Assembly (NCBI GenBank): GCA_041484845.1
Contig: JBGPIK010000001.1
Location: forward strand, 1 to 64,000
Direction of reading: 5' to 3'
Source: JBGPIK01 sp041484845
Lineage (GTDB): Bacteria > Desulfobacterota > Binatia > UBA9968
DNA length: 64,000 bases
The first letter of the stretch is position 1. Every line of letters starts with the position of its first letter. The translations under genes were made by a program, and so were the position numbers. Below are positions 16,303-25,355 of this stretch, in pieces. Below the pieces are notes generated by a model. It saw only the letters and a program-made list of their open reading frames with translations, did not search any database and was not told the DNA's origin.

Positions 16303-17520
16303 ATGAAGTTTCCAATAGTTTTGATAGGCGAAGACAGTCTCACGTTAGCCTCTCTGAAGCAGCAATTGGAGAAGGAGCCCGCATTTTACGTCGAGCCCCG
16401 AATATTCACGTACGCGGAAGCCTTTGAGGGCTTGCGGAATAAGACCGGACCGACAATTGCTGTTGTAGACTTAACCCTCGACCCGGAGCGCGCATTTACA
16501 ATTGCCGAAGAGATCAAATTTAAGCTTTCACATGTGCGCATGGTGATCACGTCACCGACCAGTGATCCGGAAACAATTTTGCGTGCCATGCGATCCGGTG
16601 CTGAGGAATTTCTAACTCAACCTTTCAACTGGCCGGAGGTGTTTAAGTCTTTCGACGCAATTCGTAAAAAGATCGATATACATACGAATAGGACATCGGA
16701 CCGGGGGCATATCATTGCGGTATCCTCAAACAAAGGAGGCGTAGGATCGACTACCGTTGCCACCAATCTTGCCGCTAACCTGGTGACTCACAAAAAATCG
16801 GTTTGTCTGGTTGATCTGGTGCTTCAATTCGGTTCGGTCACGAGCTTTCTTAATATCGAGGCTACGTACACGATTCTTGACCTCGCGAAAAACTTAAAGC
16901 GGATTGATCCCCTGTTTCTTGACGGTTCTTTAGTAAAACACGGCTCCGGAATCCGGGTGCTCGCGGAACCGTTCTATGCCGAGGACGCGAGACGAATTAC
17001 GCCGGCGGATATCGATGAGATCCTAGATGTCCTTGCGCAGTCCTTTGACTTCGTGATTGTCGACACGCCGAAAGATTTCGGCGAGATGTTGGCGTTGGTG
17101 TTGGATAAAGCCCACCTAATTTTGTTTGCCACTGAAATGGACGTACCGTCGCTGAAGAGTGCCCATCGTGCCTTTGAACTTTATGAGCGCATGGGCATTT
17201 ATGAGAAAAAAATCCGTCTGATTTTGAACCGCTACGTAAAAAGTAAATTGATGAGTTTGGAATCCGTGGAACGGGCGCTCGGCGTCAAAGTCTTTTGGAC
17301 GTTGCCAAACAATTATCCGGTAGCGATCGCTGCGGTGAATCAGGGACTCTCCATCGAAGAGTGCGATCCAAGATCCGATATCGCTAAAAGCTATGTGGGG
17401 CTCACTGAAGCCGTTATGGAAACTTTTATGCTTGCGGGCGTGGCATTGGCTGATGAGCCAGACGAAAAGTCGTCCGGATTATGGGCACGCTTGATGCCTG
17501 CGCGGAGCCTCACTAAGTAA
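16303..17520 (+). CDS. cpaE: Tad pilus localisation ATPase CpaE/TadZ
   Basis: 405 residues. N-terminal atypical receiver-like domain ([22 protein letters not shown]..., [12 protein letters not shown]) of about 125 residues. ParA/MinD-like ATPase domain: deviant Walker [21 protein letters not shown] near residue 145, [33 protein letters not shown] and VDLxx-type switch, then LILNRY. The deviant lysine pattern (KGGVGST) is typical of CpaE/TadZ, which set the polar position of the pilus machine. The gene follows cpaC by about 65 bp and precedes cpaF by 11 bp. Confidence 0.92.
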   Translation: MKFPIVLIGEDSLTLASLKQQLEKEPAFYVEPRIFTYAEAFEGLRNKTGPTIAVVDLTLDPERAFTIAEEIKFKLSHVRMVITSPTSDPETILRAMRSGAEEFLTQPFNWPEVFKSFDAIRKKIDIHTNRTSDRGHIIAVSSNKGGVGSTTVATNLAANLVTHKKSVCLVDLVLQFGSVTSFLNIEATYTILDLAKNLKRIDPLFLDGSLVKHGSGIRVLAEPFYAEDARRITPADIDEILDVLAQSFDFVIVDTPKDFGEMLALVLDKAHLILFATEMDVPSLKSAHRAFELYERMGIYEKKIRLILNRYVKSKLMSLESVERALGVKVFWTLPNNYPVAIAAVNQGLSIEECDPRSDIAKSYVGLTEAVMETFMLAGVALADEPDEKSSGLWARLMPARSLTK

Positions 17521-17531
17521 AGGGTTCGCCA

Positions 17532-18923
17532 ATGAAAAATCCACCGTTCGATACAGACCGTGACAAATGGGAATCGGAAAGAAGCGCCGGGGACGGTTTC
17601 CGTAGCCCGCTGAGACCGATGCAGGCGTCCAGTTCGGATATTATTTTGCAGGACCTGAGACTACGGATTCATCGTAAGCTCATCGATACACTCGATCTAG
17701 CCAAGCTGTCGACTCTGGAAATGGAGCGGGTCAAGGTCGAGATTCGCAGGATTCTCGAAGATTTGGTCATGTCCGAAGCGATTCCCCTGAGTCGCACCGA
17801 TCGTGACCGGATTGTGATGGAGGTACAACACGAGGTCTTCGGGTTGGGCCCGCTGGAAATATTGATGAAGGATCCGGAGATTTCGGATATTCTGGTTAAT
17901 ACCCCTCACTATGTTTATGTCGAGCGATATGGGAAACTCGAGAAAACCGACGTGCGTTTTCGCGACGATGCGCATCTGATGCAAATTATCGAGCGAATCG
18001 TCACTCGCGTCGGCCGGCGAGTGGATGAAAGCTCGCCGATGGTCGATGCTCGGTTGCCGGACGGCTCGCGCGTGAACGCGATTATTCCGCCGCTCGCGCT
18101 TGACGGCCCGATATTGTCGATTCGCCGTTTCGGTGCCGAACGCCTCACCATTAACGATCTGATTCAGTTCAACTCCGTACCGTCCCAGATTGCCGAAGTC
18201 GTGGCGGCGTGCGTCAAGTCGCGGCTCAATATTTTGGTGTCGGGTGGAACGGGTGCGGGTAAGACGACGCTTCTCAACTGTTTGTCCAATTACATTCCGG
18301 AAAATGAGCGTATCGTGACCATTGAAGACTCGGCCGAATTAAAAGTTCAGCGAGAGCACGTTGTTCGACTCGAGACCCGGCCGCCCAATATTGAAGGGCA
18401 AGGATCCGTGACGCAGCGAGATTTGCTCAGAAACGCATTGCGCATGCGGCCGGACCGAATCGTCGTTGGTGAGGTACGAGGTGGTGAAGCCCTCGATATG
18501 ATGCAGGCGATGAATACCGGTCACGACGGTTCCATTAGTACAATTCACGCTAATAGCGCGCGGGATGCGCTGTCCCGCTTGGAGACCATGATGTTAATGG
18601 CCGGAATTGCCTTGCCGGAGCGTGCATTGAGGGAGCAGGTCGCTTCGGCCCTGGATGTTATTGTGCAATTAAGTAGATTAAGCGATGGCAGTCGAAAGCT
18701 CATAGAATTTACAGAGGTCACGGGCATGGAAGGCCCTACGATTACCACACAAACGATCTTCAAGTTTGAACAAAGAGGTGTCGAAAACGGCAAGATTGTA
18801 GGCGAATTTGTTGCTACCGGCGTGATGCCGGCCTTTTTAGATCGTCTGGAGCGATACGGGTTTCGTCTTCCAAATACCCACTTTATGTCGGCCGGTTTGG
18901 GGGCAAAGAGAAGGGGCTTATGA
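17532..18923 (+). CDS. cpaF: Tad pilus assembly ATPase CpaF/TadA
   Basis: 463-residue hexameric secretion ATPase of the T2SE/VirB11 family that powers pilin polymerisation. N-terminal all-helical region to about residue 90, then [23 protein letters not shown]. Walker A is [18 protein letters not shown] near residue 240. Asp-box-like region [26 protein letters not shown], Walker B region [31 protein letters not shown] and His box [18 protein letters not shown] are all present and intact. Cytoplasmic face of the inner membrane; partners are TadB and TadC, encoded next. The stop overlaps the tadB start by 4 bp. Confidence 0.95.
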   Translation: MKNPPFDTDRDKWESERSAGDGFRSPLRPMQASSSDIILQDLRLRIHRKLIDTLDLAKLSTLEMERVKVEIRRILEDLVMSEAIPLSRTDRDRIVMEVQHEVFGLGPLEILMKDPEISDILVNTPHYVYVERYGKLEKTDVRFRDDAHLMQIIERIVTRVGRRVDESSPMVDARLPDGSRVNAIIPPLALDGPILSIRRFGAERLTINDLIQFNSVPSQIAEVVAACVKSRLNILVSGGTGAGKTTLLNCLSNYIPENERIVTIEDSAELKVQREHVVRLETRPPNIEGQGSVTQRDLLRNALRMRPDRIVVGEVRGGEALDMMQAMNTGHDGSISTIHANSARDALSRLETMMLMAGIALPERALREQVASALDVIVQLSRLSDGSRKLIEFTEVTGMEGPTITTQTIFKFEQRGVENGKIVGEFVATGVMPAFLDRLERYGFRLPNTHFMSAGLGAKRRGL

Positions 18924-19894
18924 ATTTATTACTCATTACGATATTTTCTTTTTTGGCAGCCATGTCTCTTATCGTAATCGTCTTTCTGTTGCCGATGGCC
19001 GTGCAGGATACACCGCAGGCCCGCATCCGTCGACGCCTCACTGCCGTCGGCCGTATGACTTATGCCTCGAGGGCAGACATCCAGAACCTTCTTAAAACAT
19101 CCGTCTTTAGTGAAGTCCCAGCCGTCAATGCCATTCTGACTCGAATACCCATTGTGCAGCAGGTCGACTTGCTCCTCGAGCGCGCCAATGTCGATATGAC
19201 GCCCGCGCTTTTTTTGCTCTGTTGCGGAGCTGCGGCGGGGGTGACGATGTTTTTGGCGGGTCTGCTTGACCAAGCTTTTTGGATTATTCTTATCAGCGGC
19301 CTCATCGCCCTCTTTTGTCCCTACGTGTACTTGAAACTAATCACATGGCGGCGGCTTAGAAAATTTCTCGAGCAGATGCCCGACGGTCTGGACATGATTG
19401 GTCAAAGTCTACAAGCCGGTTTGGGGCTTACCCAAGCCATGGTTTTTGTAGCGAAGGAAATGCCTGATCCTCTAGGAACGGAGTTTGCGGTTTTTATCGA
19501 GGAAGTTAATCTTGGTCTTCCGCTTGCTGATGCTCTCAAGAAATTTGAAACGCGCATGAATTTACCGGAGGTGCGACTTTTTAATACTGCCCTGATGGTC
19601 CAGCGAGAAGTGGGCGGGAGTTTAGCCGAGTTGTTAAACAAGTTGGCGGATATCATCAGAGATAGATTTCGTATCGAGCGGCTTATCAAGAGTTTGACGG
19701 CGCAAAACCGGATGAGCGCTTGGACGGTAAGCGCCATTCCTCCCTTTCTTGCCGTTTTCATGTTCGTCCGCGAGCCGCAAATGATGAGTGAAATGATGGC
19801 CAATCCAATGGGCAGAGGGATGCTCGCGGCGGCGCTGGGATTGGAAGTTCTAGGCATTCTGGTGTTTCGCAAACTTATTAAGATTCATATTTAG
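18920..19894 (+). CDS. tadB: Tad pilus inner-membrane platform protein TadB
   Basis: 324 residues, T2SSF domain. Membrane helices at about 1-25, two around residues 95-145, and near the C-terminus ([18 protein letters not shown]). The cytoplasmic T2SF region has [26 protein letters not shown] and [19 protein letters not shown], with [31 protein letters not shown]. Coupled to cpaF by an ATGA overlap. With TadC it forms the platform that transmits motion from the ATPase to the growing pilus. Confidence 0.93.
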   Translation: MNLLLITIFSFLAAMSLIVIVFLLPMAVQDTPQARIRRRLTAVGRMTYASRADIQNLLKTSVFSEVPAVNAILTRIPIVQQVDLLLERANVDMTPALFLLCCGAAAGVTMFLAGLLDQAFWIILISGLIALFCPYVYLKLITWRRLRKFLEQMPDGLDMIGQSLQAGLGLTQAMVFVAKEMPDPLGTEFAVFIEEVNLGLPLADALKKFETRMNLPEVRLFNTALMVQREVGGSLAELLNKLADIIRDRFRIERLIKSLTAQNRMSAWTVSAIPPFLAVFMFVREPQMMSEMMANPMGRGMLAAALGLEVLGILVFRKLIKIHI

Positions 19895-19904
19895 AGGTTG
19901 TCCC

Positions 19905-20834
19905 ATGGAACTACTTATTACCCTTGGGGTCTTCGGCTTGGTCTCGGGATTAATCTACTTCGTGGTTTCGTCCAGAACTCCGATTTCTGACGAGGCGATA
20001 CAACGACGGCTCGATAGCATTGGTTCTCAGGTCACACCGACGCGCCAATTTCGGCTCTACGATACCGAAGAGCTAACGTTCTGGGAACGCGTCACTAACT
20101 TTTTCTTTGGCAACAAGGAAATGCCCGCGCGGTTTAGCCGTATCAGTAGGCGATTGCATCAGGCCGGGTACCGCGGTGCCAGAGCCGTGCGAATTTTTTG
20201 GGGCCTGCGGATTTTTCTCGCGGTCGTGCTCGGCCTCGGCTTGATGTTTGTTGCGATGCTCAGCAAAGCCGCGATGAAGGATTTCCTTATGTTGGGAGGA
20301 TTGGGAGCTCTAACCGGTTACATGCTTCCGTTTACAACGGTCTATCGCAAAGCCAAGGCGCGTGTTTTGGAAATGAAAGAGACCCTTCCCGATACGTTAG
20401 ATTTGCTAGTTGTCTGTGTCGAAGCCGGAATGGGAGTCGATGCCGCGTTGAATCGCGTTGGTCGGGAGCAGAGTGCGCAGGGGCTCGCTCTCGGTGAAGA
20501 GTTGATGTTAGCGAACCAAGAGATGCAGGCCGGTGCCGTCAGAAAAGAGGCCTTGATTCGGTTGGCTGATCGGGTTGGTCTCGATGAATTTAAAGCACTT
20601 GTTACCTTCCTTACGCAAACCGAAGAACTTGGCGGAAGCATTGCTCGCTCGCTCAGGGTCTATGCTGAAACCATGCGGGACAAGCGAAGCCAAGCAGCGG
20701 AAGAGGCGGCCCGTAAGACGGTTATTAAGCTTATTTTCCCTCTCGTGTTTTTCATCTTGCCGGCGATTTTTATCTTGATTTTGGGCCCTCCGGGTCTCCA
20801 GATCATCAAAGCGTTACAGGATCCCTTGCATTAG
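19905..20834 (+). CDS. tadC: Tad pilus inner-membrane platform protein TadC
   Basis: 309 residues, second T2SSF-domain platform protein. N-terminal helix (LITLGVFGLVSGLIYFVV), two central helices (FLAVVLGLGLMFVAML and MLGGLGALTGYMLPFT) and one C-terminal helix (LIFPLVFFILPAIFILILGPP). T2SF region: LPDTLDLLVVCVEAGMGVDAALNRV, LGEELMLANQEMQAGAVRKEALIRLADR and FLTQTEELGGSIARSLRVYAE. Preceded by AGAGG. Forms a heteromeric platform with TadB. No genes for TadD, TadE, TadF or TadG minor components follow, unlike most tad loci. Confidence 0.93.
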   Translation: MELLITLGVFGLVSGLIYFVVSSRTPISDEAIQRRLDSIGSQVTPTRQFRLYDTEELTFWERVTNFFFGNKEMPARFSRISRRLHQAGYRGARAVRIFWGLRIFLAVVLGLGLMFVAMLSKAAMKDFLMLGGLGALTGYMLPFTTVYRKAKARVLEMKETLPDTLDLLVVCVEAGMGVDAALNRVGREQSAQGLALGEELMLANQEMQAGAVRKEALIRLADRVGLDEFKALVTFLTQTEELGGSIARSLRVYAETMRDKRSQAAEEAARKTVIKLIFPLVFFILPAIFILILGPPGLQIIKALQDPLH

Positions 20835-20845
20835 AGGTCGTTGCC

Positions 20846-21244
20846 ATGCCCGTGATTAACTTAACGAAGAAGACTTGGCTCGCTACAAAGGTTCGTAAGG
20901 CCGATAATTTTATTACTCGTCTTGTGGGCCTGCTGAAGAGAACTCAGCTAGGACCGGAGGAGGCGCTCTGGCTGATGCCTAGTAAAGGAATTCATACCAT
21001 CGGTATGAAATTTCCAATCGACGTGATTTTCCTAAATAAGGAAAACAAGGTCCTTGGAATCAGTTCAGGTATGGCGCCGTACCGAATAAGCTGCGTAAGG
21101 CTAAGGGGATATAGTGTTCTCGAGCTGCCGACGGGCATGATTAGAAAATCCCAGACGGAAATCGGCGATCAGTTGGAAATCTCTTTGGCCGAGTCCTCAG
21201 AGATAGATGATTTGAGAGACAGCAGGCTCAGTCAAGTTGGTTAA
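20846..21244 (+). CDS. DUF192 family protein
   Basis: 132 residues matching the DUF192 fold: an initial KADNFITRLVGLLKR, a LWLMPSKGIHTIGMKFPIDVIFLNKENKVLGIS block, then VLELPTGMIRKSQTEIGDQLEI. The family is small, often exported or lipid-anchored, and of unknown function; here no signal peptide is visible. It is 11 bp after tadC with its own AGAGG site, so it is the last gene of the pilus operon, and may have a role in pilus function (inference). Confidence 0.85.
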   Translation: MPVINLTKKTWLATKVRKADNFITRLVGLLKRTQLGPEEALWLMPSKGIHTIGMKFPIDVIFLNKENKVLGISSGMAPYRISCVRLRGYSVLELPTGMIRKSQTEIGDQLEISLAESSEIDDLRDSRLSQVG

Positions 21245-21676
21245 CGGTACGAGAACTAAGGTAGACCGTTGTTATCGAAAGAATGCTTTTTCTGCTCGCG
21301 TGGGTGAGCCATGCGAGCCTCGCCAACACTTATTGCCGTTGTCCTCCATGGGACGTGAGATCGCGCGATTGCATTCTTTTGTCGAGGCGCACGTCGCTTA
21401 GGTGCGCTTGCGCCTCATAGTCCGGATACTTGCCGAATTCGGACCCCATTGTTATGGCTCGCCCGAGCGCTGACACAAGAATGGCTGTGATGTTTCCTTT
21501 TGCGATCGATGGGTCGTTTCCGTCAACGTCTTATTTGTTTGGCGCCCAAAACGACAAGACGCTAAACAACATCAAAGTATAAATCTTCGATATCCCGTGA
21601 GCGTTAAATTTGTTTTAAGCAGAGGTAGCAAAAGTTAAACAGAAGGCAGCCCCGGCCATCGTTAGCCAGTGTTTTT
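21245..21676. other. 430-bp intergenic region after the pilus operon
   Basis: No gene is supported. I see no clear intrinsic terminator and no sigma-54 box. A GC-rich stretch around 21380-21420 has imperfect inverted repeats (AGGCGCACGTCGCTTAGGTGC). Confidence 0.4.
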
Positions 21677-23362
21677 ATGGCGCTAATGGATCAACGGTTC
21701 ATAAATCGGCTTGGAGCAAAGCTACCAGCCGCCTCCAAAAGCATAGACTTTTCCTTCGGAAACCGTCATTACATAATTCTGCTTTCGTTTCTCCTTTGTG
21801 TAGTCAGCTATTGGGGGTTGCAAAAAGATATCATCGGAACTTACCATGACGATGGCATCTATGTCGTAACGGCTAAATCTCTTAGCGAGGGGACCGGTTA
21901 TCGCATCATAAGCTTGCCGGGCTCACCGCCTCAGACGAAATATCCTATTCTGTACTCTTATATTCTTTCCTGGGCATGGTCGGTCAGTCCCGTGTTTCCA
22001 GGAAATATCGCACTGCTGAAATCGGTCAACATCATTTTCTTATTCTTCATTTTTATCACCGCGTATCGGTTTTACTGCACGGCAGTCGCTGAAGGGGAAA
22101 TCGATGGCTATGTCTACGCCGCCTTAGTAGGTGCGAATCCGGGTATTTTTTCGTTCGCGGAGTTTGCTGTCAGTGACTTGCTTTTCGCCCTAGTCGTTAT
22201 TCTGACGTGTTGGCTTTATGGCAGCCGCGATAGCGCTTGGTTCCAGGGCTGGAAAGCCGGCATCTTGGGTCTAATCTGTGTAATTGCTCTGCTTACTCGT
22301 TCTGCGGGAATTCCTTTGGCGGTGGCCGGCGCAATTCATTTTTTATGGATGCGGCGTTTTCGCGAGCTTGCGATATATGGAATAACCTTGGTTCTCGCTA
22401 TTATGCCTTGGATCGGATGGCGCGTCGGTAATGCAGTTTCCGTGTCACCTTCGTCGCTGCTAGCATACTACCTCCAGTACGACGTCCATAACACGGCCTT
22501 TTATTTAATGTTCTCCGATCCGATTAAAAGTGGCGAGATGCTCTGGGCGAATTGCAGGTATCTCCTCGATTCACTGGACATGATTTGGTTGTTGCCCGTT
22601 TTTCCCCAACTCAGACTGAAGATGTTCGTGCTGAGCCTTCTTGCCGTAGGCGCATACTGCTCAATTGGGAAGCACTCGGTTTTTCTAACCGCTTTCTTTG
22701 GTTTTTACCTACTGCTTATATTGGGATGGCCTTTTAGTCCGTTTCGCTACGTCTTGCCTATCATACCGCTGCTCTTGCTCTTTGTCTTCAGGGGCATACA
22801 TGCTCTAGAAAACACAATTCGGCGAATTTGGCGCGGGGCTGAGAAATTGCCGCTAAGCGTTTTGGTACGAGTTCCCGCTTATCTAATTGTTTGCCTCAAC
22901 ATAGCCTGGCTCGTTTCTACGGTGCAGCCGTCGAATGACCGCTGGGTAAGAGGAGCTTTCGGTCAGCGACTCGATTATTCGTGGAGCGGTTTCTTGGAAA
23001 CTTTCGAATGGATTCGTGCCAATACCCATAAGGGAGATGTGCTGGCGACCGCGTACGATCCGATGTACTACCTTTACACGGGCAGAAGAGCAATCATGCC
23101 GACCTATCACAAGCCTGAAACTTATTTCTATCCTTATGCAGGGGCAGATCCTGACGTTGGAGCGGTCGAAGAAATCAAGGGCGAATTTAGGCTCCACGAC
23201 GTGCGCTACTTAATTACGAATCCGCTCGATCAACTTCGAGAAGGGAAGGCCGTTGAAAAAGTCATCGCCGCGCTCCTGGCTTCATATTCTACGCGCCCAC
23301 AGCTCGCTTTTGTGAGCCGTGACGGACGACACAGAGTATACAAAATACGCCAAGCGGGCTAA
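21677..23362 (+). CDS. Polytopic membrane glycosyltransferase-like protein (GT39/ArnT-like, GT-C fold)
   Basis: 561 residues with about eleven membrane helices between residues 35 and 420 and a C-terminal periplasmic domain of about 130 residues. The first periplasmic loop carries TYHDDGIYVVTAKSLSEGTGYR, whose adjacent acidic residues correspond to the catalytic motif of GT39/GT83 enzymes that use polyprenyl-phosphate sugars. Short arginine-rich cytoplasmic loops follow the positive-inside rule. Ten bases separate it from the terpenoid-cyclase-like gene. The acceptor is unknown; proximity to the pilus genes makes pilin or envelope glycosylation one possibility (inference). Confidence 0.82.
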   Translation: MALMDQRFINRLGAKLPAASKSIDFSFGNRHYIILLSFLLCVVSYWGLQKDIIGTYHDDGIYVVTAKSLSEGTGYRIISLPGSPPQTKYPILYSYILSWAWSVSPVFPGNIALLKSVNIIFLFFIFITAYRFYCTAVAEGEIDGYVYAALVGANPGIFSFAEFAVSDLLFALVVILTCWLYGSRDSAWFQGWKAGILGLICVIALLTRSAGIPLAVAGAIHFLWMRRFRELAIYGITLVLAIMPWIGWRVGNAVSVSPSSLLAYYLQYDVHNTAFYLMFSDPIKSGEMLWANCRYLLDSLDMIWLLPVFPQLRLKMFVLSLLAVGAYCSIGKHSVFLTAFFGFYLLLILGWPFSPFRYVLPIIPLLLLFVFRGIHALENTIRRIWRGAEKLPLSVLVRVPAYLIVCLNIAWLVSTVQPSNDRWVRGAFGQRLDYSWSGFLETFEWIRANTHKGDVLATAYDPMYYLYTGRRAIMPTYHKPETYFYPYAGADPDVGAVEEIKGEFRLHDVRYLITNPLDQLREGKAVEKVIAALLASYSTRPQLAFVSRDGRHRVYKIRQAG

Positions 23363-23371
23363 GGTTTTAAG

Positions 23372-24274
23372 ATGATTAAGGCTGCCGTTAACTTGTTGCT
23401 TGCAGCGCAGAACCCTGATGGAGGGTGGGGGTGGACTAAGGAAAGGAATAGCACCACGGAGTGCAGTTCTTTGGCGTTACTTGCGTTGGCTGCCTTGAAC
23501 GACGATACTCAAGCTATCGCCATTCGCCGAGGCTTGGATTGGCTAATTCAACGGCAAAATGAGCAGGGAAGCTGGGCGTTAAGCGACTCGTTAGCGGCCC
23601 CGTCTTGGGCTACCGCAATCGCCATGCTCGCATTGAATCCCTGGCCCAAATATCACGCGCAGGTCGTAAGGGCCGGTAAATGGGTTCTAACACAAGAGGG
23701 GAAGAAGCCCGGCCTCTTGGCTAATCTGTTGCTAGCGCTATCTTTTCAAAAGAAACCGGTAATATTAAATGAGGATCTTATCGGCTGGCCGTGGACGCCA
23801 GGGACTTTCAGTTGGGTTGAACCGACGAGCTACTTCCTGATTGCGCTGAAACGAATAAGGCCGTATTTAACCGGCACCAATGTTGATGAGCGAATCAAGC
23901 AGGGCGAATCCATGATATACGACCGTATGTGTAATGGCGGAGGCTGGAACTATGGTAACTCTGTCGTCTACGGGGAGAAGCTGTGGCCGTACGCGGATAT
24001 AACCGCCATTGCCTTGATCGCGCTTCAGAATCACCGTGATGCAATGGAGAACCGCGTCAGCTTTGCTGCTCTGGAAAAGGCGGTGAAACAGGAGAATTCA
24101 GGGTTAGCGCGCAGCTGGTCGGCAATTTGCTACGAGATTTACGGAGAAGATCCCGGTTATTTGCGCAAACTCCTAATGAGTGGGTTTGAAGCAACGGGGT
24201 TCTTGGGTGAAACGAAAGCCCTTGCGCTTTATATTCTAGCGCTTGCAGGTGGAGCAAAGTACTTTCGCATGTGA
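23372..24274 (+). CDS. Terpenoid-cyclase/prenyltransferase-fold (alpha-alpha toroid) protein
   Basis: 300 residues made of helical repeats with QNPDGGWGW and RQNEQGSW, the QW-type repeats of squalene-hopene cyclases and related toroids, plus CNGGGWNYGNSVV near residue 190. It is too short for a complete cyclase (about 600-700 residues) and I see no DXDD catalytic motif, so cyclase activity is unlikely; it may bind a polyisoprenoid or another ligand. It lies between a GT-C-like protein (10 bp upstream) and a DUF362 protein (3 bp downstream), and these probably form an operon. Function unknown. Confidence 0.75.
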   Translation: MIKAAVNLLLAAQNPDGGWGWTKERNSTTECSSLALLALAALNDDTQAIAIRRGLDWLIQRQNEQGSWALSDSLAAPSWATAIAMLALNPWPKYHAQVVRAGKWVLTQEGKKPGLLANLLLALSFQKKPVILNEDLIGWPWTPGTFSWVEPTSYFLIALKRIRPYLTGTNVDERIKQGESMIYDRMCNGGGWNYGNSVVYGEKLWPYADITAIALIALQNHRDAMENRVSFAALEKAVKQENSGLARSWSAICYEIYGEDPGYLRKLLMSGFEATGFLGETKALALYILALAGGAKYFRM

Positions 24275-24277
24275 AAT

Positions 24278-25276
24278 ATGACGATGAACCGGCGCGAATT
24301 TCTAAAAGCAACTGTGGCCGCATCCCTGTTTCCTCTGTTGGACAGTTGCGGAGGCTCGAATCGCTGGGAGCGCGAAGCCTATCGCAAGGCGCGTACCTCA
24401 CGTGTAGCTATTGTGGCGGCCGAGAGCTATGACGGACCCCTTCAAGACATTGTACTGCGGGGGCTCAAGTTATTTGGGCTTGACGTGAGAGGTAAGATCA
24501 TCCTGCTTAAGCCTAATTTGGTCGAGTTCGATCCAAACGGGGTTATCAATACGCATCCTGCCCTAGTTGAGGCGGCGATCACTGCTTTCCGACGTGGCGG
24601 GGCTCGCGAGGTCATCGTGGGAGAAGGGCCGGGTCATCGTCGAGACAATGAATATCTACTTCGGGCCTCCGGTCTTTACTCCGTCATTAAGGAACATGCT
24701 ATCCGCTATGTCGATCTCAATTCAGACGACGTTCAGCCAACAACACTTCGAAGCCACTATACCCGATTCAATCAGCTGTATTTGCCCAAGACGCTGTTTC
24801 GCGCGGACCTGGTGGTCTCCATGCCTAAACTGAAGACTCATCACTGGGCGGGTGTGACCTTGTCGTTGAAAAATATGTTCGGTGTAATGCCCGGATCCGT
24901 TTACGGCTGGCCGAAAAATGCCCTTCATTGGGCGGGTATTCACGGCAGTATCTTAGATATAAATAGCTCGCTGCCCAGACCTCAATTCGCGATCATCGAC
25001 GGCATCGTTGGAATGGAAGGGAACGGGCCTATTCAAGGCCAAGCAAAAAAAAGCGGCGTGGTGATTTTCAGCAACGATCTGGTTGCTGCCGATGCTACGG
25101 CGGCAAGACTTATGAAGATCGAGCCACGGAAGGTCAAGTATTTAGAAATGGCGGGGGAGTTCCTTGGCAATCTCGCCAATGAGTCAATTGAACAAATAGG
25201 GGAGCCACTGGAAAAATTTCAGCAGGACTTTCGCGTGATACGAGAGTTTCAAGAACTGAAATCTCTGACGGGCTAA
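24278..25276 (+). CDS. DUF362 protein with Tat-type signal
   Basis: 332 residues. The N-terminus MNRREFLKATVAASLFPLL is a twin-arginine signal, followed by a Cys (LDSCGG) that resembles a lipobox, so export and perhaps lipid anchoring are expected. The body matches DUF362: LKPNLVEFDPNGVINTHPALVEAAI, EVIVGEGPGH, VSMPKLKTHHWAGVTLSLKNMFGVMPG and ADATAARLMKI. Some family members carry ferredoxin domains, this one does not. The start may be ATG 24278 or the ATG six bases later. Last gene before a bidirectional terminator. Confidence 0.88.
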   Translation: MTMNRREFLKATVAASLFPLLDSCGGSNRWEREAYRKARTSRVAIVAAESYDGPLQDIVLRGLKLFGLDVRGKIILLKPNLVEFDPNGVINTHPALVEAAITAFRRGGAREVIVGEGPGHRRDNEYLLRASGLYSVIKEHAIRYVDLNSDDVQPTTLRSHYTRFNQLYLPKTLFRADLVVSMPKLKTHHWAGVTLSLKNMFGVMPGSVYGWPKNALHWAGIHGSILDINSSLPRPQFAIIDGIVGMEGNGPIQGQAKKSGVVIFSNDLVAADATAARLMKIEPRKVKYLEMAGEFLGNLANESIEQIGEPLEKFQQDFRVIREFQELKSLTG

Positions 25277-25295
25277 AGCCGGTCCTTACGAATGC

Positions 25296-25334
25296 AAAGA
25301 GCCGAACGTTTGCCCAACGCCCGGCTCTTTTTTT
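25296..25334. terminator. Bidirectional intrinsic terminator
   Basis: Arms AAAGAGCCG (25296-25304) and CGGCTCTTT (25322-25330) with a 17-base loop, followed by further T on the plus strand and preceded by A-rich sequence. It lies between the convergent DUF362 gene and the NMT1-LysM gene and should end both transcripts. Confidence 0.85.
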
Positions 25335-25355
25335 GCGACCTATCGAAGCCAAAAC

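Noticed and set aside
15654..16343. 229-codon frame antisense to cpaC
   Set aside because: Antisense shadow of a clear secretin gene, without motif.
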